From Palsa-504 sp963835775 (GTDB taxonomy: Bacteria; Actinomycetota; Actinomycetes; Streptosporangiales; Streptosporangiaceae): a stretch of 64,000 nucleotides of DNA. A program made the translations under genes and the position numbers. The notes below the pieces were generated by a model. That model was not told where the DNA came from and searched no databases. It saw only the letters and a list, made by a program, of their open reading frames with translations. How positions within the stretch are numbered: the first letter of the stretch is position 1; each line of letters opens with the position of its first letter. Location: positions 372,001-436,000 of the forward strand of contig CAWIHB010000007.1 in the NCBI GenBank assembly GCA_963835775.1, in the 5' to 3' direction. Below are positions 49,096-56,730 of the stretch, piece after piece.

Positions 49096-49191
49096 AAAAC
49101 GCCCCTCGACACGAGGGGCAGCCGCGCCAACGACGGTAGGTCGGCGCGGCTAGGTAAGAAGCAGCCGGACGGCACGCATGCGCACAGGATA
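49096..49191 (-). promoter_or_regulatory. Candidate leucine attenuator of leuS
   Basis: In minus-strand order: -10 TATCCT (49191-49186), a 9-codon ORF with Leu-Leu-Leu, a hairpin AGCCGCGCC/GGCGCGGCT (49151-49143 with 49128-49120) that begins at the ORF stop codon, then directly a terminator GCCCCTCGTGTCGAGGGGC (49119-49101) with GTTTT. The leuS ATG is 67 nt further on. Ribosome stalling at Leu codons would mask the first arm and change folding. A clean antiterminator pairing is not obvious by eye. Confidence 0.65.
49150..49179 (-). CDS. leuS leader peptide
   Basis: ATG CGT GCC GTC CGG CTG CTT CTT ACC TAG, written as codons, gives MRAVRLLLT. The ATG is 6 nt from the -10 element, so it would be translated from a leaderless mRNA end. 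CTT is a rare codon in this GC-rich genome, and two CTT in a row argue for a sensing role. Confidence 0.6.
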   Translation of the reverse strand: MRAVRLLLT

Positions 49192-49306
49192 GCGCACCCG
49201 GGACGCAATCGTCCGGCCGCTGGCGGCTGGCGGATACCGGTTAAATGCCGAAATCGCTACCGGAAATGCAATCGTGCGCGGAAATCCGCGCGTCTCGTCA
49301 TTCCCC

Positions 49307-49335
49307 TTGACGGTTGACCGGCCAGAGCTTATTTC
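49307..49335 (+). promoter_or_regulatory. Possible promoter of the KS-AT gene
   Basis: TTGACG, a 17-nt spacer and TATTTC lie about 50 bp before the start codon in a relatively AT-rich stretch. A palindrome GCGCGGA-AA-TCCGCGC at 49276-49291 just upstream could be an operator. Confidence 0.45.
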
Positions 49336-49386
49336 TCGTAACTGAGCAATTACCGAGGGTCAGAATCGTTTCAGTGATGGGGAGCA

Positions 49387-52300
49387 ATGGACGACCGGGC
49401 GGATCACGGCGGTGCTGTGGCCATCATCGGCCTGGCCTGCCGGTTCCCCGGTGCGGCCGAGCCCGCGGAGTTCCATGAGCTCATCGTGGCGGGCCGCCGC
49501 CTGTTCCGGCCGGTGTCCGGCGGCGCCCCGCCCCGGCACGCGGCGCTGCTCGATGACTGGTCGGCCGGTCCCGGTTCCTTCGATGATCCCGGGTCCGGGG
49601 TGCAGGACACGGGTCCGGTGCAGAAGCTGGCCGCAGAGACTACGGCCCTGGCGCTGGCGGACGCGGGGCTGCGCGACCTGGCCGGGATGCTGCCGGAGCC
49701 TGCGGCACGGCGGCACGGCGCGGGCGACCGCCGCAGCCGGACCGGCCTGATCATCGCAAGCGCGGCGGCCGGGGTATGCGAGCAGGTGCGTGAGCAGTTC
49801 GGCTTTCCCGCAGACATCAGGTATCCGGCGGCGGCCCGGGTGTCCTCGCTGCACGCGGTCATCGCCGCGGCTGCGGCGCTGCAGGCCGGCCAGCTCGACC
49901 TGGCCGTGGCGGGCGGGGCGGAACTCGGCCTCGACCCGGCCTGGCTGGCCTGGCAGGCGCAGGCCAGGACGCTGGCCAGCGAGCAGATGCGCGTGTACGC
50001 CGCCGATCCGGCCGGCCTGCTGCCGGGGGAAGGCTGCGGTGTGGTGGTGCTGGCGCGTTCGGCCGACGCCCGCGCAGCGGGGGTGCCGGTGTACGCGGAG
50101 ATCGCGGGCTGGAGTACCGGGCCGTCCTGGTCCGGGGACGGCGCGGTCCTGCTCCCGGCCTACCGGCAGGCGGGGATCGATCCCGCGGAGGTCCAGCTGC
50201 TCGAGGGCGCGGGCACCGGCACGGCGGCCGGCGACCTGGCCGAGCTGACCGCGCTGGCGCGGCTCAGGCGGGGCGGCCGGTCCGTCGCGGCCCTGGGCGC
50301 CGTCGCGGCCGGCATCGGGTACAGCCGGGCGGCGGCCGGCGTCGCCAGCCTGGTCAAGACGGCGCTGGCCCTGGCCACGGGGACGATCCCGCCGGGCACC
50401 GGCTGCCCGCGGCCGCATCCGCTCATCGCATCCGGTGACGCGCTGCTCCGGCTGCCCGCCGGTCCCGAGCCATGGCCGGACGGGGACCTGGGAACGGCCG
50501 GAATGCGGCTCGCCGCGGTTAATGCGCTGGGGACCGCTGATCCGGCGGACCTGCAGGCTCCGGCGGATCCGCGGGCTGCGGCCGGCCTGCGGGAGGCCGA
50601 GGGGGTCCATCTGGTGCTGCGCCGCGAATCGGAGGCGGGCCGCGCGCGCGGCCGCCGCCGCCGGGCGGCCGTGGATGCGACCGCCGGGCCGCCGGCACCC
50701 GGGCCGGTGCCGGGCCCGGGCAGACCTGAGGAAGTGCCGGGCCGGGCGCCTGGATCGGGTCGGGCGGCACCGGGGCGGCACACCGTCCCGTCCCGTCCCG
50801 CCCGGCAGGCCCCGACGGCGCCGGCCGCTCCGGTGCAGGTAATAGCCCAGGCCCCGACGGCGCCGGCCGCTCCGGTGCAGGTGATAGCCCAGGCCCCGAC
50901 GGCGCCGGCCGCTCCGGTGCAGGTGATAGCCCAGGCCCCGACGGCGCCGGCCGCTCCGGTGCAGGTGATAGCCCAGGCCCCGACGGCGCCGGCCGCTCCG
51001 GTGCAGGTGATAGCCCAGGCCCCGACGGCGCCGGCCGCTCCGGTGCAGGTGATAGCCCAGGCCCCGACGGTGCTGGCCGCTCCGGTGCAGGTGATGGCCC
51101 CGGCCGTGCCGATCGCTTCGGCTCATGTGGCGAGTTCATCCCGGGGGCCGGGGCAGCTCAGCGTGTTCGGGCTGTGCGGGGAGGATCCCGTGGGACTGGC
51201 TGACCGGCTCGAGGGCATCGCGGCGGGGGCCGGGGAGATGGGCGACGCGGAACTGCGCGCGCTGGCCAGGCAGCTGGCCTGCGGCGTGCTCCGGGCCGGC
51301 GACGGCGCGGGTCCGGTCCGGGCCGCGCTGACGGCGGGCACGCCTGGCCAGCTCGCGGCGCGGGCTCAGGAGGCCGCGTGGCTGCTCAGGACCGGCGGCC
51401 CGGCCGCAGCGGCCAGCCAGGGAACAGCAGCCGGCCGGGGAACAGCAGCCGGCCGGGGGGCAAGAGCTGAGCTGGCGGCCGCGGGCGATCGGGGCGTGCA
51501 CGTCTCGGTGGGGGCGGCGGGCCGGGTGGTGATGGTGTTCGGCGGGCTGGCCGGACCTGGGCTCACCCACTCGGCCATGCTGGCGGCATCGTTCGCGGCG
51601 CTGCGCACGCTGGACCAGCTGGGCGTCACGCCGGGCGCCGCGGTGGGCTACAGCCTGGGCGAGATTGCCGCACTGGCCTGGGCGGGCAGCCTGCCCTGGG
51701 CGGAGGCGGCGCGGCTGGTGGCCCAGTGCGGCCAGGTGCTGCGGGGCTGTGCCTGCGGGCCGGCCGCGATGGCCCGGGTAACCGCCGACGCCGAGGTCGC
51801 CCTGGCGCTGGCCGCGCCTGACGGCCTGTACATCGCCGCCTACGAGGGAATCCGCGCGCACGTGCTGGCGGGATCCACCATGGGCATCCGCAACCTGACC
51901 CGGCGGGCCGCCACGGAGGGCATCGCCGTGGAGGTGCTCGGCATCACGCACGCCATGCACTCCCCCGCCATGGCCAGGTGCGCCGCGCCGTTGCGCAGCC
52001 TGTATGCCGACGCGCGTTTCGCGCCGCCGCGGCGGCGGCTGATCTCCACCGTCACCGGCCGGGCGGTGCTGCCCGGCGACGATGTCGCGGAGCTGCTGGC
52101 CGGGCAGCTCAGCCAGCCGGTGCTGTTCGCACAGGCGATGTCCCTGGCCGCCGAGGGAGCGGACCTGGTCGTGACGGCCGGGCCGGACGACGGCCTGGCC
52201 GCCATGGCGGCTGGCCGCGGCGTGCCGTATGTGGCCGTCCCGGCCCAGGCAGCGCAGGCTCAGGCAGCGCAGGCCCGGGCAGCGCAGGCCCCGGCAGCGC

Positions 52301-52545
52301 AGGCTCAGGCAGCGCAGGCCGGCCCGGCCACCGCCCGGGCGGTGGCCGCGCTGTTCGCGGCCGGGGCCATCACCGACCTGACCCCGTTCATGAGCCCTCC
52401 CCCGCCGGCGCGGATGCTGGCCGGGGTGGCGGGCCCGGGCGGGCCGCTCCCCGTCCCGCGCATGCGGGACGGGGAGTCGTCAGAGGCTGCGCCGGGCGCC
52501 GTGACGGGACCGGGCCGAGGAGCACGGTCCGGTCGGCGCGGTTAG
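49387..52545 (+). CDS. Ketosynthase-like/acyltransferase protein with degenerate KS
   Basis: The ATG at 49387 follows GGGGAGCA. The 1052-aa protein begins like a polyketide KS (VAIIGLACRFPGAAEPAEFH). The active-site Cys region reads RVSSLHAV instead of xACSSS (Cys lost, residue about 152), the first His motif reads EGAGTGT instead of EAHGTGT, and the second reads GYSRAAAG instead of GHxxAAAG. All three catalytic residues are gone. After a long repeat linker (residues about 474-571) comes an AT domain with GYSLGEIAALAW (Ser kept, residue about 756) and THAMHSPAM (His kept). No ACP or other domain follows. PfaB of PUFA synthases has a comparable inactive-KS plus AT build, but no partner PKS genes are here. 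It overlaps the tmsB-like gene tail-to-tail by 4 nt. Confidence 0.8.
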   Translation: MDDRADHGGAVAIIGLACRFPGAAEPAEFHELIVAGRRLFRPVSGGAPPRHAALLDDWSAGPGSFDDPGSGVQDTGPVQKLAAETTALALADAGLRDLAGMLPEPAARRHGAGDRRSRTGLIIASAAAGVCEQVREQFGFPADIRYPAAARVSSLHAVIAAAAALQAGQLDLAVAGGAELGLDPAWLAWQAQARTLASEQMRVYAADPAGLLPGEGCGVVVLARSADARAAGVPVYAEIAGWSTGPSWSGDGAVLLPAYRQAGIDPAEVQLLEGAGTGTAAGDLAELTALARLRRGGRSVAALGAVAAGIGYSRAAAGVASLVKTALALATGTIPPGTGCPRPHPLIASGDALLRLPAGPEPWPDGDLGTAGMRLAAVNALGTADPADLQAPADPRAAAGLREAEGVHLVLRRESEAGRARGRRRRAAVDATAGPPAPGPVPGPGRPEEVPGRAPGSGRAAPGRHTVPSRPARQAPTAPAAPVQVIAQAPTAPAAPVQVIAQAPTAPAAPVQVIAQAPTAPAAPVQVIAQAPTAPAAPVQVIAQAPTAPAAPVQVIAQAPTVLAAPVQVMAPAVPIASAHVASSSRGPGQLSVFGLCGEDPVGLADRLEGIAAGAGEMGDAELRALARQLACGVLRAGDGAGPVRAALTAGTPGQLAARAQEAAWLLRTGGPAAAASQGTAAGRGTAAGRGARAELAAAGDRGVHVSVGAAGRVVMVFGGLAGPGLTHSAMLAASFAALRTLDQLGVTPGAAVGYSLGEIAALAWAGSLPWAEAARLVAQCGQVLRGCACGPAAMARVTADAEVALALAAPDGLYIAAYEGIRAHVLAGSTMGIRNLTRRAATEGIAVEVLGITHAMHSPAMARCAAPLRSLYADARFAPPRRRLISTVTGRAVLPGDDVAELLAGQLSQPVLFAQAMSLAAEGADLVVTAGPDDGLAAMAAGRGVPYVAVPAQAAQAQAAQARAAQAPAAQAQAAQAGPATARAVAALFAAGAITDLTPFMSPPPPARMLAGVAGPGGPLPVPRMRDGESSEAAPGAVTGPGRGARSGRRG
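50806..51099. repeat. 42-bp minisatellite in KS-AT linker
   Basis: Seven tandem 42-bp units encode QAPTAPAAPVQVIA. The first six are nearly identical; the last is diverged. The peptide is Pro/Ala-rich and would be an extended linker. Confidence 0.95.
52246..52320. repeat. 15-bp repeat near the KS-AT C-terminus
   Basis: Five copies of CAGGCAGCGCAGGCY-type units encode QAAQA. Confidence 0.88.
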
Positions 52546-53819
52546 CGAACTAGAACCTTCGGCAGGTCCCAGCCGGGCCGCAGCGGCATGCCGGAGGTCC
52601 CGTCGGCGTGCAACCGGACGCCCAGCACCTGGTGCAGTTCGATGTGGTTGCGGTCGAAGCCGAGCCGCGAGCCGGCCATGTACAGCCGCCACACCCGGGC
52701 CGTGCCCTGGCCGACCTCCTTGACCGCCTCGTCCCAGTGGGCGTCCAGGTTGGCGCACCAGGCGGCCAGCGTCTTGGCGTAGTGCTCGCGCAGGTTCTCC
52801 TCGTGCCGCACCTCGAAGCCGGCGTCGTGCATGAGCGAGATCAGGTAGCCGGGTCCCTCGAGCTCCCCGTCGGGGAACACGTACCGGTTGATGAAGCCGT
52901 TCTTGCGGATGGCCGGCTCAATGTTGTCCGGCCGGGTGATGCAGTGGTTGAGGAGCCGCCCGCCGACCTTGAGCTTGCCGAGCAGGAACGAGAAGTAGGC
53001 GGGGAGGTTCTGCTTGCCGACGTGCTCGGTGAGCCCGATGGAGCTGACCGCGTCGAAGCCGGTCTCCAGCACGTCCCGGTAGTCCAGGTGGCGGACCTCG
53101 GCCAGGCCGGACAGGCCTTCCTTCTCGATCGCCTCCTGGCCCCAGGCCGCCTGCTGGGCGGACAGCGTGACGCCGAGTGCCTTGACGCCGTACTCCCGTG
53201 CGGCATGGATGACCATGCCGCCCCAGCCGCAGCCGACGTCGAGCAGCCGCATCCCCTCCCGCAGGCCCAGCTTGCGGGCCACCAGGTCGAACTTGTTGAC
53301 CTGGGCCTCTTCCAGGGTGGCGTCCTCGCGGGGGTAGCAGGCGCAGGTGTAGGCCATGGTCGGCCCGAGCACCCACTCGTAGAAGCGGTTGGAGACGTCG
53401 TAGTGGTGGGAGATCGCCCGGGCGTCACGGCTCTTGGAGTGCAGGCGGCCGCCGAGCAAGCGGCGGTGCAGCCGGACCTCCTGGGGCGGCGGTGGCATCC
53501 GGTGCACCAGGAGCTTCGGGCCGCCGAGGGCCTGCAGCAGGCGGAGCTTCTCCGGGATGCTCATGCTGATCGACTGGGCCCTGGTCATCCCGACTAGGGC
53601 CTCGTACATGTCGCCGTCGACGTCGAGGTGGCCGGCCACATAGGCGCGGGCCAGCCCGAGCTCGCCGGGCGCCTGGGCCAGGTAGGCCACGGCCACCGGC
53701 GAGCGGACCGTGATCTTTACCGGGGATCCGGGCGTGCCGGCGTGACTGCCGTCATAGGCCGTGAACTCTACCGGGGCGTCCGGCCCCGCGAGTGCCTTGA
53801 AGACCTCGGCCAATGCCAT
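52542..53819 (-). CDS. tmsB: Fatty acid methyltransferase, cyclopropane synthase family (TmsB/BfaB-like)
   Basis: The ATG at 53819 (MALAEVFKALAGPDAPVEF) follows GGAAGG. The 425-aa protein has an N-terminal helical lipid-binding part and a class I SAM fold (MRLLDVGCGWGGMVIHAARE), with AISHHYDVSNRFYEWVLGP and the bicarbonate/active-site regions of cyclopropane fatty acid synthases (SSIGLTEHVGKQN). Beside a TmsA-like FAD enzyme it most likely adds a methylene from SAM to C10 of oleoyl phospholipid, the first step to tuberculostearic-type 10-methyl fatty acids. It is 29 nt downstream of tmsA. The specific role rests on gene pairing. Confidence 0.82.
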   Translation of the reverse strand: MALAEVFKALAGPDAPVEFTAYDGSHAGTPGSPVKITVRSPVAVAYLAQAPGELGLARAYVAGHLDVDGDMYEALVGMTRAQSISMSIPEKLRLLQALGGPKLLVHRMPPPPQEVRLHRRLLGGRLHSKSRDARAISHHYDVSNRFYEWVLGPTMAYTCACYPREDATLEEAQVNKFDLVARKLGLREGMRLLDVGCGWGGMVIHAAREYGVKALGVTLSAQQAAWGQEAIEKEGLSGLAEVRHLDYRDVLETGFDAVSSIGLTEHVGKQNLPAYFSFLLGKLKVGGRLLNHCITRPDNIEPAIRKNGFINRYVFPDGELEGPGYLISLMHDAGFEVRHEENLREHYAKTLAAWCANLDAHWDEAVKEVGQGTARVWRLYMAGSRLGFDRNHIELHQVLGVRLHADGTSGMPLRPGWDLPKVLVR

Positions 53820-53848
53820 GCTGTGCGTTCCTTCCGCTTGCGGGTGCG

Positions 53849-55216
53849 TCAGCGTGCCCTGACGCACTTCTCGTACAGGCTGAGCAGGCGCCCCTCGCCG
53901 TCGTAGGCGTGCTTGAGGGCCTGGTAGGCCTCGCCGTTGTAACGCCGGTAGAACTCCTCCTCGGGGTAGAAGGCGGACGAGTACAGCGACTTGTGCCCGT
54001 CCAGCTTCCCGACTTCGTCCTCCACCAGGCGGTTGTAGTAGCCGTCAGCCTGGCCCGCGGGCGCGGGCCGCGGCGCGGTCCCCCAGAACCCGAAGTTCAC
54101 GTAGAGCTCGCCGGGCTGCAGCGGGTACAGCGGCCAGGACAGCTCACCGCGCAGCCGCAGCGGGCACATCCAGACCGGGCGCATGCCCACGCCGGCGTCG
54201 AAGAACTCCAGGAACTCCGCGCCGTTCCTCACCGGGATCTCCACGTCCTGGGTGACGAATTCCCGCAGCGGCCGGTGCCGCCTGGTGTCCAGCGCGTTGG
54301 TAACGCCGTAGCGCTGGTTGAGGGCAACCAGCTTGCGGTACACGTCGCTGCGCCGGTACCGGCGCGGCCACAGCTGCCTGACCAGCGGCTTCTGCACGCC
54401 GAAGACCCGTGAGCACCAGAACCAGTCAGTGTCCCACCGCCACAGATAGTCGCGGATGGTCAGGAAGTCTTCCTTGTCCTGCCTGATCGACGTGTAGTAG
54501 ATCTGCTGGCCGGTGTAGTCGCTGCGCCACGGCGCGACGTCGCTGAACGCCCCGACGGTGAGGTAAAGCTCGTCCGGCGCGAACGCGGTGCCGTCCAGGA
54601 AGTCGGCCCGGTGGCCGCGGTAGCTGCCCTCGGCGGCGATCTGGGTAATGGCCTCCATGCAGTCCTGCGCGGTGCCGAACGCGAAGTGGCGCAGGTGCAC
54701 GAAGGGCCGCACCGGCTCGAGCTCGATCGTCAGCGACAGGGTGTAGCCCAGGGTGCCGTAGGAGTTCGGGAACCCGCGGAACAGGTCGGCGTGCTCGTTA
54801 TCGGCGGTGGCGCGCACCACCCGGCCGTCGCCGGTCAGGATCTCCATCTCGGTGACCGACTCGTGCGGCAGGCCGCTGCGGAACGAGGTGGACTCGATGC
54901 CGAGACCGGTCACCGCGCCGCCCAGGGTGATGGTCTTGAGCTGGGGCACCACCAGCGGCATCAGCCCGTGCCTGAGCGTCGCGTCGGCCAGGTGCTCATA
55001 CGTCGTCATGCCGCCGACCCGGGCGGTCCGGCGGGCCGGGTCGACGGACAGCACGTGGCCGAACGCGGAGACGTCGAGCTGCGCGATGGGGCCCGCGTCG
55101 CGGAACCGGAACAGGTTCGAGGTGCGCTTGGCCAGCCGCACCGGCGTCCCGGGCGGCACGGCCGCGTAGGCCTCGCGCAGCCTGGCCACCGCGGCCTCGT
55201 GCGTGCCTTCCGTCAT
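53849..55216 (-). CDS. tmsA: FAD-dependent oxidoreductase (TmsA-like 10-methylene fatty acid reductase)
   Basis: The ATG at 55216 follows GGGAGG. The 455-aa protein has a PCMH/VAO-type FAD domain (TARVGGMTTYEHLADATLRH, KTITLGGAVTGLGIESTSFR, LPHESVTEMEILTGDGRVV). The C-terminal part resembles the DprE1/DHCR24 relatives in actinobacteria. In the characterised tms operons the homologue reduces the 10-methylene group to 10-methyl. Location is membrane-associated or cytoplasmic. The pair order tmsA-tmsB is the usual one. Confidence 0.82.
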   Translation of the reverse strand: MTEGTHEAAVARLREAYAAVPPGTPVRLAKRTSNLFRFRDAGPIAQLDVSAFGHVLSVDPARRTARVGGMTTYEHLADATLRHGLMPLVVPQLKTITLGGAVTGLGIESTSFRSGLPHESVTEMEILTGDGRVVRATADNEHADLFRGFPNSYGTLGYTLSLTIELEPVRPFVHLRHFAFGTAQDCMEAITQIAAEGSYRGHRADFLDGTAFAPDELYLTVGAFSDVAPWRSDYTGQQIYYTSIRQDKEDFLTIRDYLWRWDTDWFWCSRVFGVQKPLVRQLWPRRYRRSDVYRKLVALNQRYGVTNALDTRRHRPLREFVTQDVEIPVRNGAEFLEFFDAGVGMRPVWMCPLRLRGELSWPLYPLQPGELYVNFGFWGTAPRPAPAGQADGYYNRLVEDEVGKLDGHKSLYSSAFYPEEEFYRRYNGEAYQALKHAYDGEGRLLSLYEKCVRAR

Positions 55217-55378
55217 GCGGGCATCCTCCCGGGAGTTAAGAACCGTTATCCATGATGCGGACAGCCGGTGAAGAACGGAATACGCGGGTCCATATTCGGC
55301 GGAGCGGACATTTCAGGCAGTGTATCCGGGCGGGGCCGGCCGCCTGGCGGCTGGCTCTCGGCTGACCCCGCCGTGACC

Positions 55379-56578
55379 TCAGTCTTCGCCGGCCGAGTCC
55401 GGGTCGTGGTCGGCTGTGTCCAGCCCGCGAACATAGTCGTCGTCGTCACTATCATTATCCTCGCCTCCGGCCTCGACCTCGTCGTAGCTGGCCGCTACCT
55501 CCTCGGGGGTCATCGGCAGCCGGGCCAGCGACGGCGGCGCCCCGGCCGTGATCACCTGCCGGAGCAGCAGCGCCATCGAGTAGACCGGATCGTCGGCCAG
55601 GGCCCGGTCCAGAGCGACGTTGGCCAGCGCGCCGTCGCCGGACTGCCAGGCCACGAAGGCCAGCAGAGCGGCCGGCGCGGCCACCTGGCCGGGCTGGGCC
55701 CGGCGGACCACATCCAGCCACAGCCGCAGGTGCGGCTCGGCGTGCGCGGGATCCATCCGGGCCCAGGCGTCGTCCCTGACCCGCAGGTCGCGCAGCGCAA
55801 CGGTGATCCGGGCGATCTCGTAGTCGGTGCTGAACCGGCCGCCGCGGCGGTACGCGGCGATCATCGCGCCCACCGCGGCCAGGCTCTCGGCAGCGATCAT
55901 CTGCCGGGCCGCGCCCAGGCGGGAGGACTTGCGGATCTTCCCGAGCAACTGCGCGACGTGCCGCTCGGCCCGCCGGGTGGCCTGGCGCATCGACTCGGCG
56001 GTGACGCCGTCCAACGGCGCCACCCGGGCGGCCAGCGCGGTCCGGTCGGCCAGCACCGGGGCGCCGCCGCGGTCCAGCACGGACACCACCGATCGCTGGG
56101 TCACGTCGAACGGGATCCCGTCGGCCGGGCAGCATTCCTCGTCATGGCAGTTGTACGACCAGAAGCGGCCGTTCTCGACCCGGAGGAAGTCCCGCAGGTC
56201 GATCCGGGCCTTGGCGGCTGCCGCCCGGAGGGCCTCGGCCACCGGGGTGACCAAGGTCTCGGCGCCGTAGCCGACCGCCGTCGCTTCGGTCAGGTGCTGA
56301 GCATGCAGGACGCCCGCGGCGTGCTCGGCGATGTCGGCGGCCAGGTCCGCGTCGGGCGGATCGGGCAGGTCGTACCGGAGCGTGACGCGGATCCGGTCGC
56401 GCGGCGGCGCGAGCCCGATGATGACCACGCTGGCCGCGGGCCAGAAGCCGATCAGGTGCGGGATCACGGCCAGCAAGGCGGCCGGGGAGCTGACCCGGAG
56501 GACGATGCCGGGCTCAGGCGTCGAGGAGTTCTGGGGTGTCTGCGGGGTATCGTCACCCGCTGTGGCAGTTTGTCTCAT
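55379..56578 (-). CDS. DUF4192 domain protein
   Basis: The ATG at 56578 (MRQTATAGDDTPQTPQ) is chosen over the longer frame because the family begins about 25 residues later (LRVSSPAALLAVIPHLIGFW). The roughly 399-aa protein carries the DUF4192 hallmark WSYNCHDEECCPADGIPFD. The acidic C-terminus (EDNDSDDDDYVRGLDTADHD) is low-complexity. Function is unknown; the family is restricted to actinomycetes. A cluster of DnaA-box-like sites lies 50-90 bp upstream of the start. Confidence 0.88.
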   Translation of the reverse strand: MRQTATAGDDTPQTPQNSSTPEPGIVLRVSSPAALLAVIPHLIGFWPAASVVIIGLAPPRDRIRVTLRYDLPDPPDADLAADIAEHAAGVLHAQHLTEATAVGYGAETLVTPVAEALRAAAAKARIDLRDFLRVENGRFWSYNCHDEECCPADGIPFDVTQRSVVSVLDRGGAPVLADRTALAARVAPLDGVTAESMRQATRRAERHVAQLLGKIRKSSRLGAARQMIAAESLAAVGAMIAAYRRGGRFSTDYEIARITVALRDLRVRDDAWARMDPAHAEPHLRLWLDVVRRAQPGQVAAPAALLAFVAWQSGDGALANVALDRALADDPVYSMALLLRQVITAGAPPSLARLPMTPEEVAASYDEVEAGGEDNDSDDDDYVRGLDTADHDPDSAGED

Positions 56579-56627
56579 ATTGCAAGCCTCGGACGGAACG
56601 GGCCGGCGGGAGGGCTCGCAAGCCACT

Positions 56628-56664
56628 TGTGGATAACTTTCTGGTTTACCCACATTTATCCACA
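56628..56664. promoter_or_regulatory. Cluster of DnaA-box-like sequences
   Basis: TGTGGATAA (56628-56636, reverse of TTATCCACA), TTACCCACA (56646-56654, one mismatch) and TTATCCACA (56656-56664, perfect) lie within 37 bp between mshC and the DUF4192 gene. No replication gene is near. Confidence 0.6.
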
Positions 56665-56730
56665 GGCTGAGGGCGGGTCTTGACAAGCGGTGACGGGCTG
56701 GAGCGGATGCTGAGTGGGGCGGTGACGGGG

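Noticed and set aside
49030..49200. T-box riboswitch upstream of leuS
   Set aside because: No T-box consensus or specifier-loop architecture is visible; the Leu-codon ORF and terminator fit peptide attenuation better.
50806..51099. CRISPR-like regular repeat array
   Set aside because: Units are contiguous with no spacers, in frame and coding.
49360..51126. 588-codon minus-strand ORF with His/Arg repeats opposite the KS-AT gene
   Set aside because: The repeats are just the reverse reading of the 42-bp minisatellite; the plus strand has clear KS and AT motifs.
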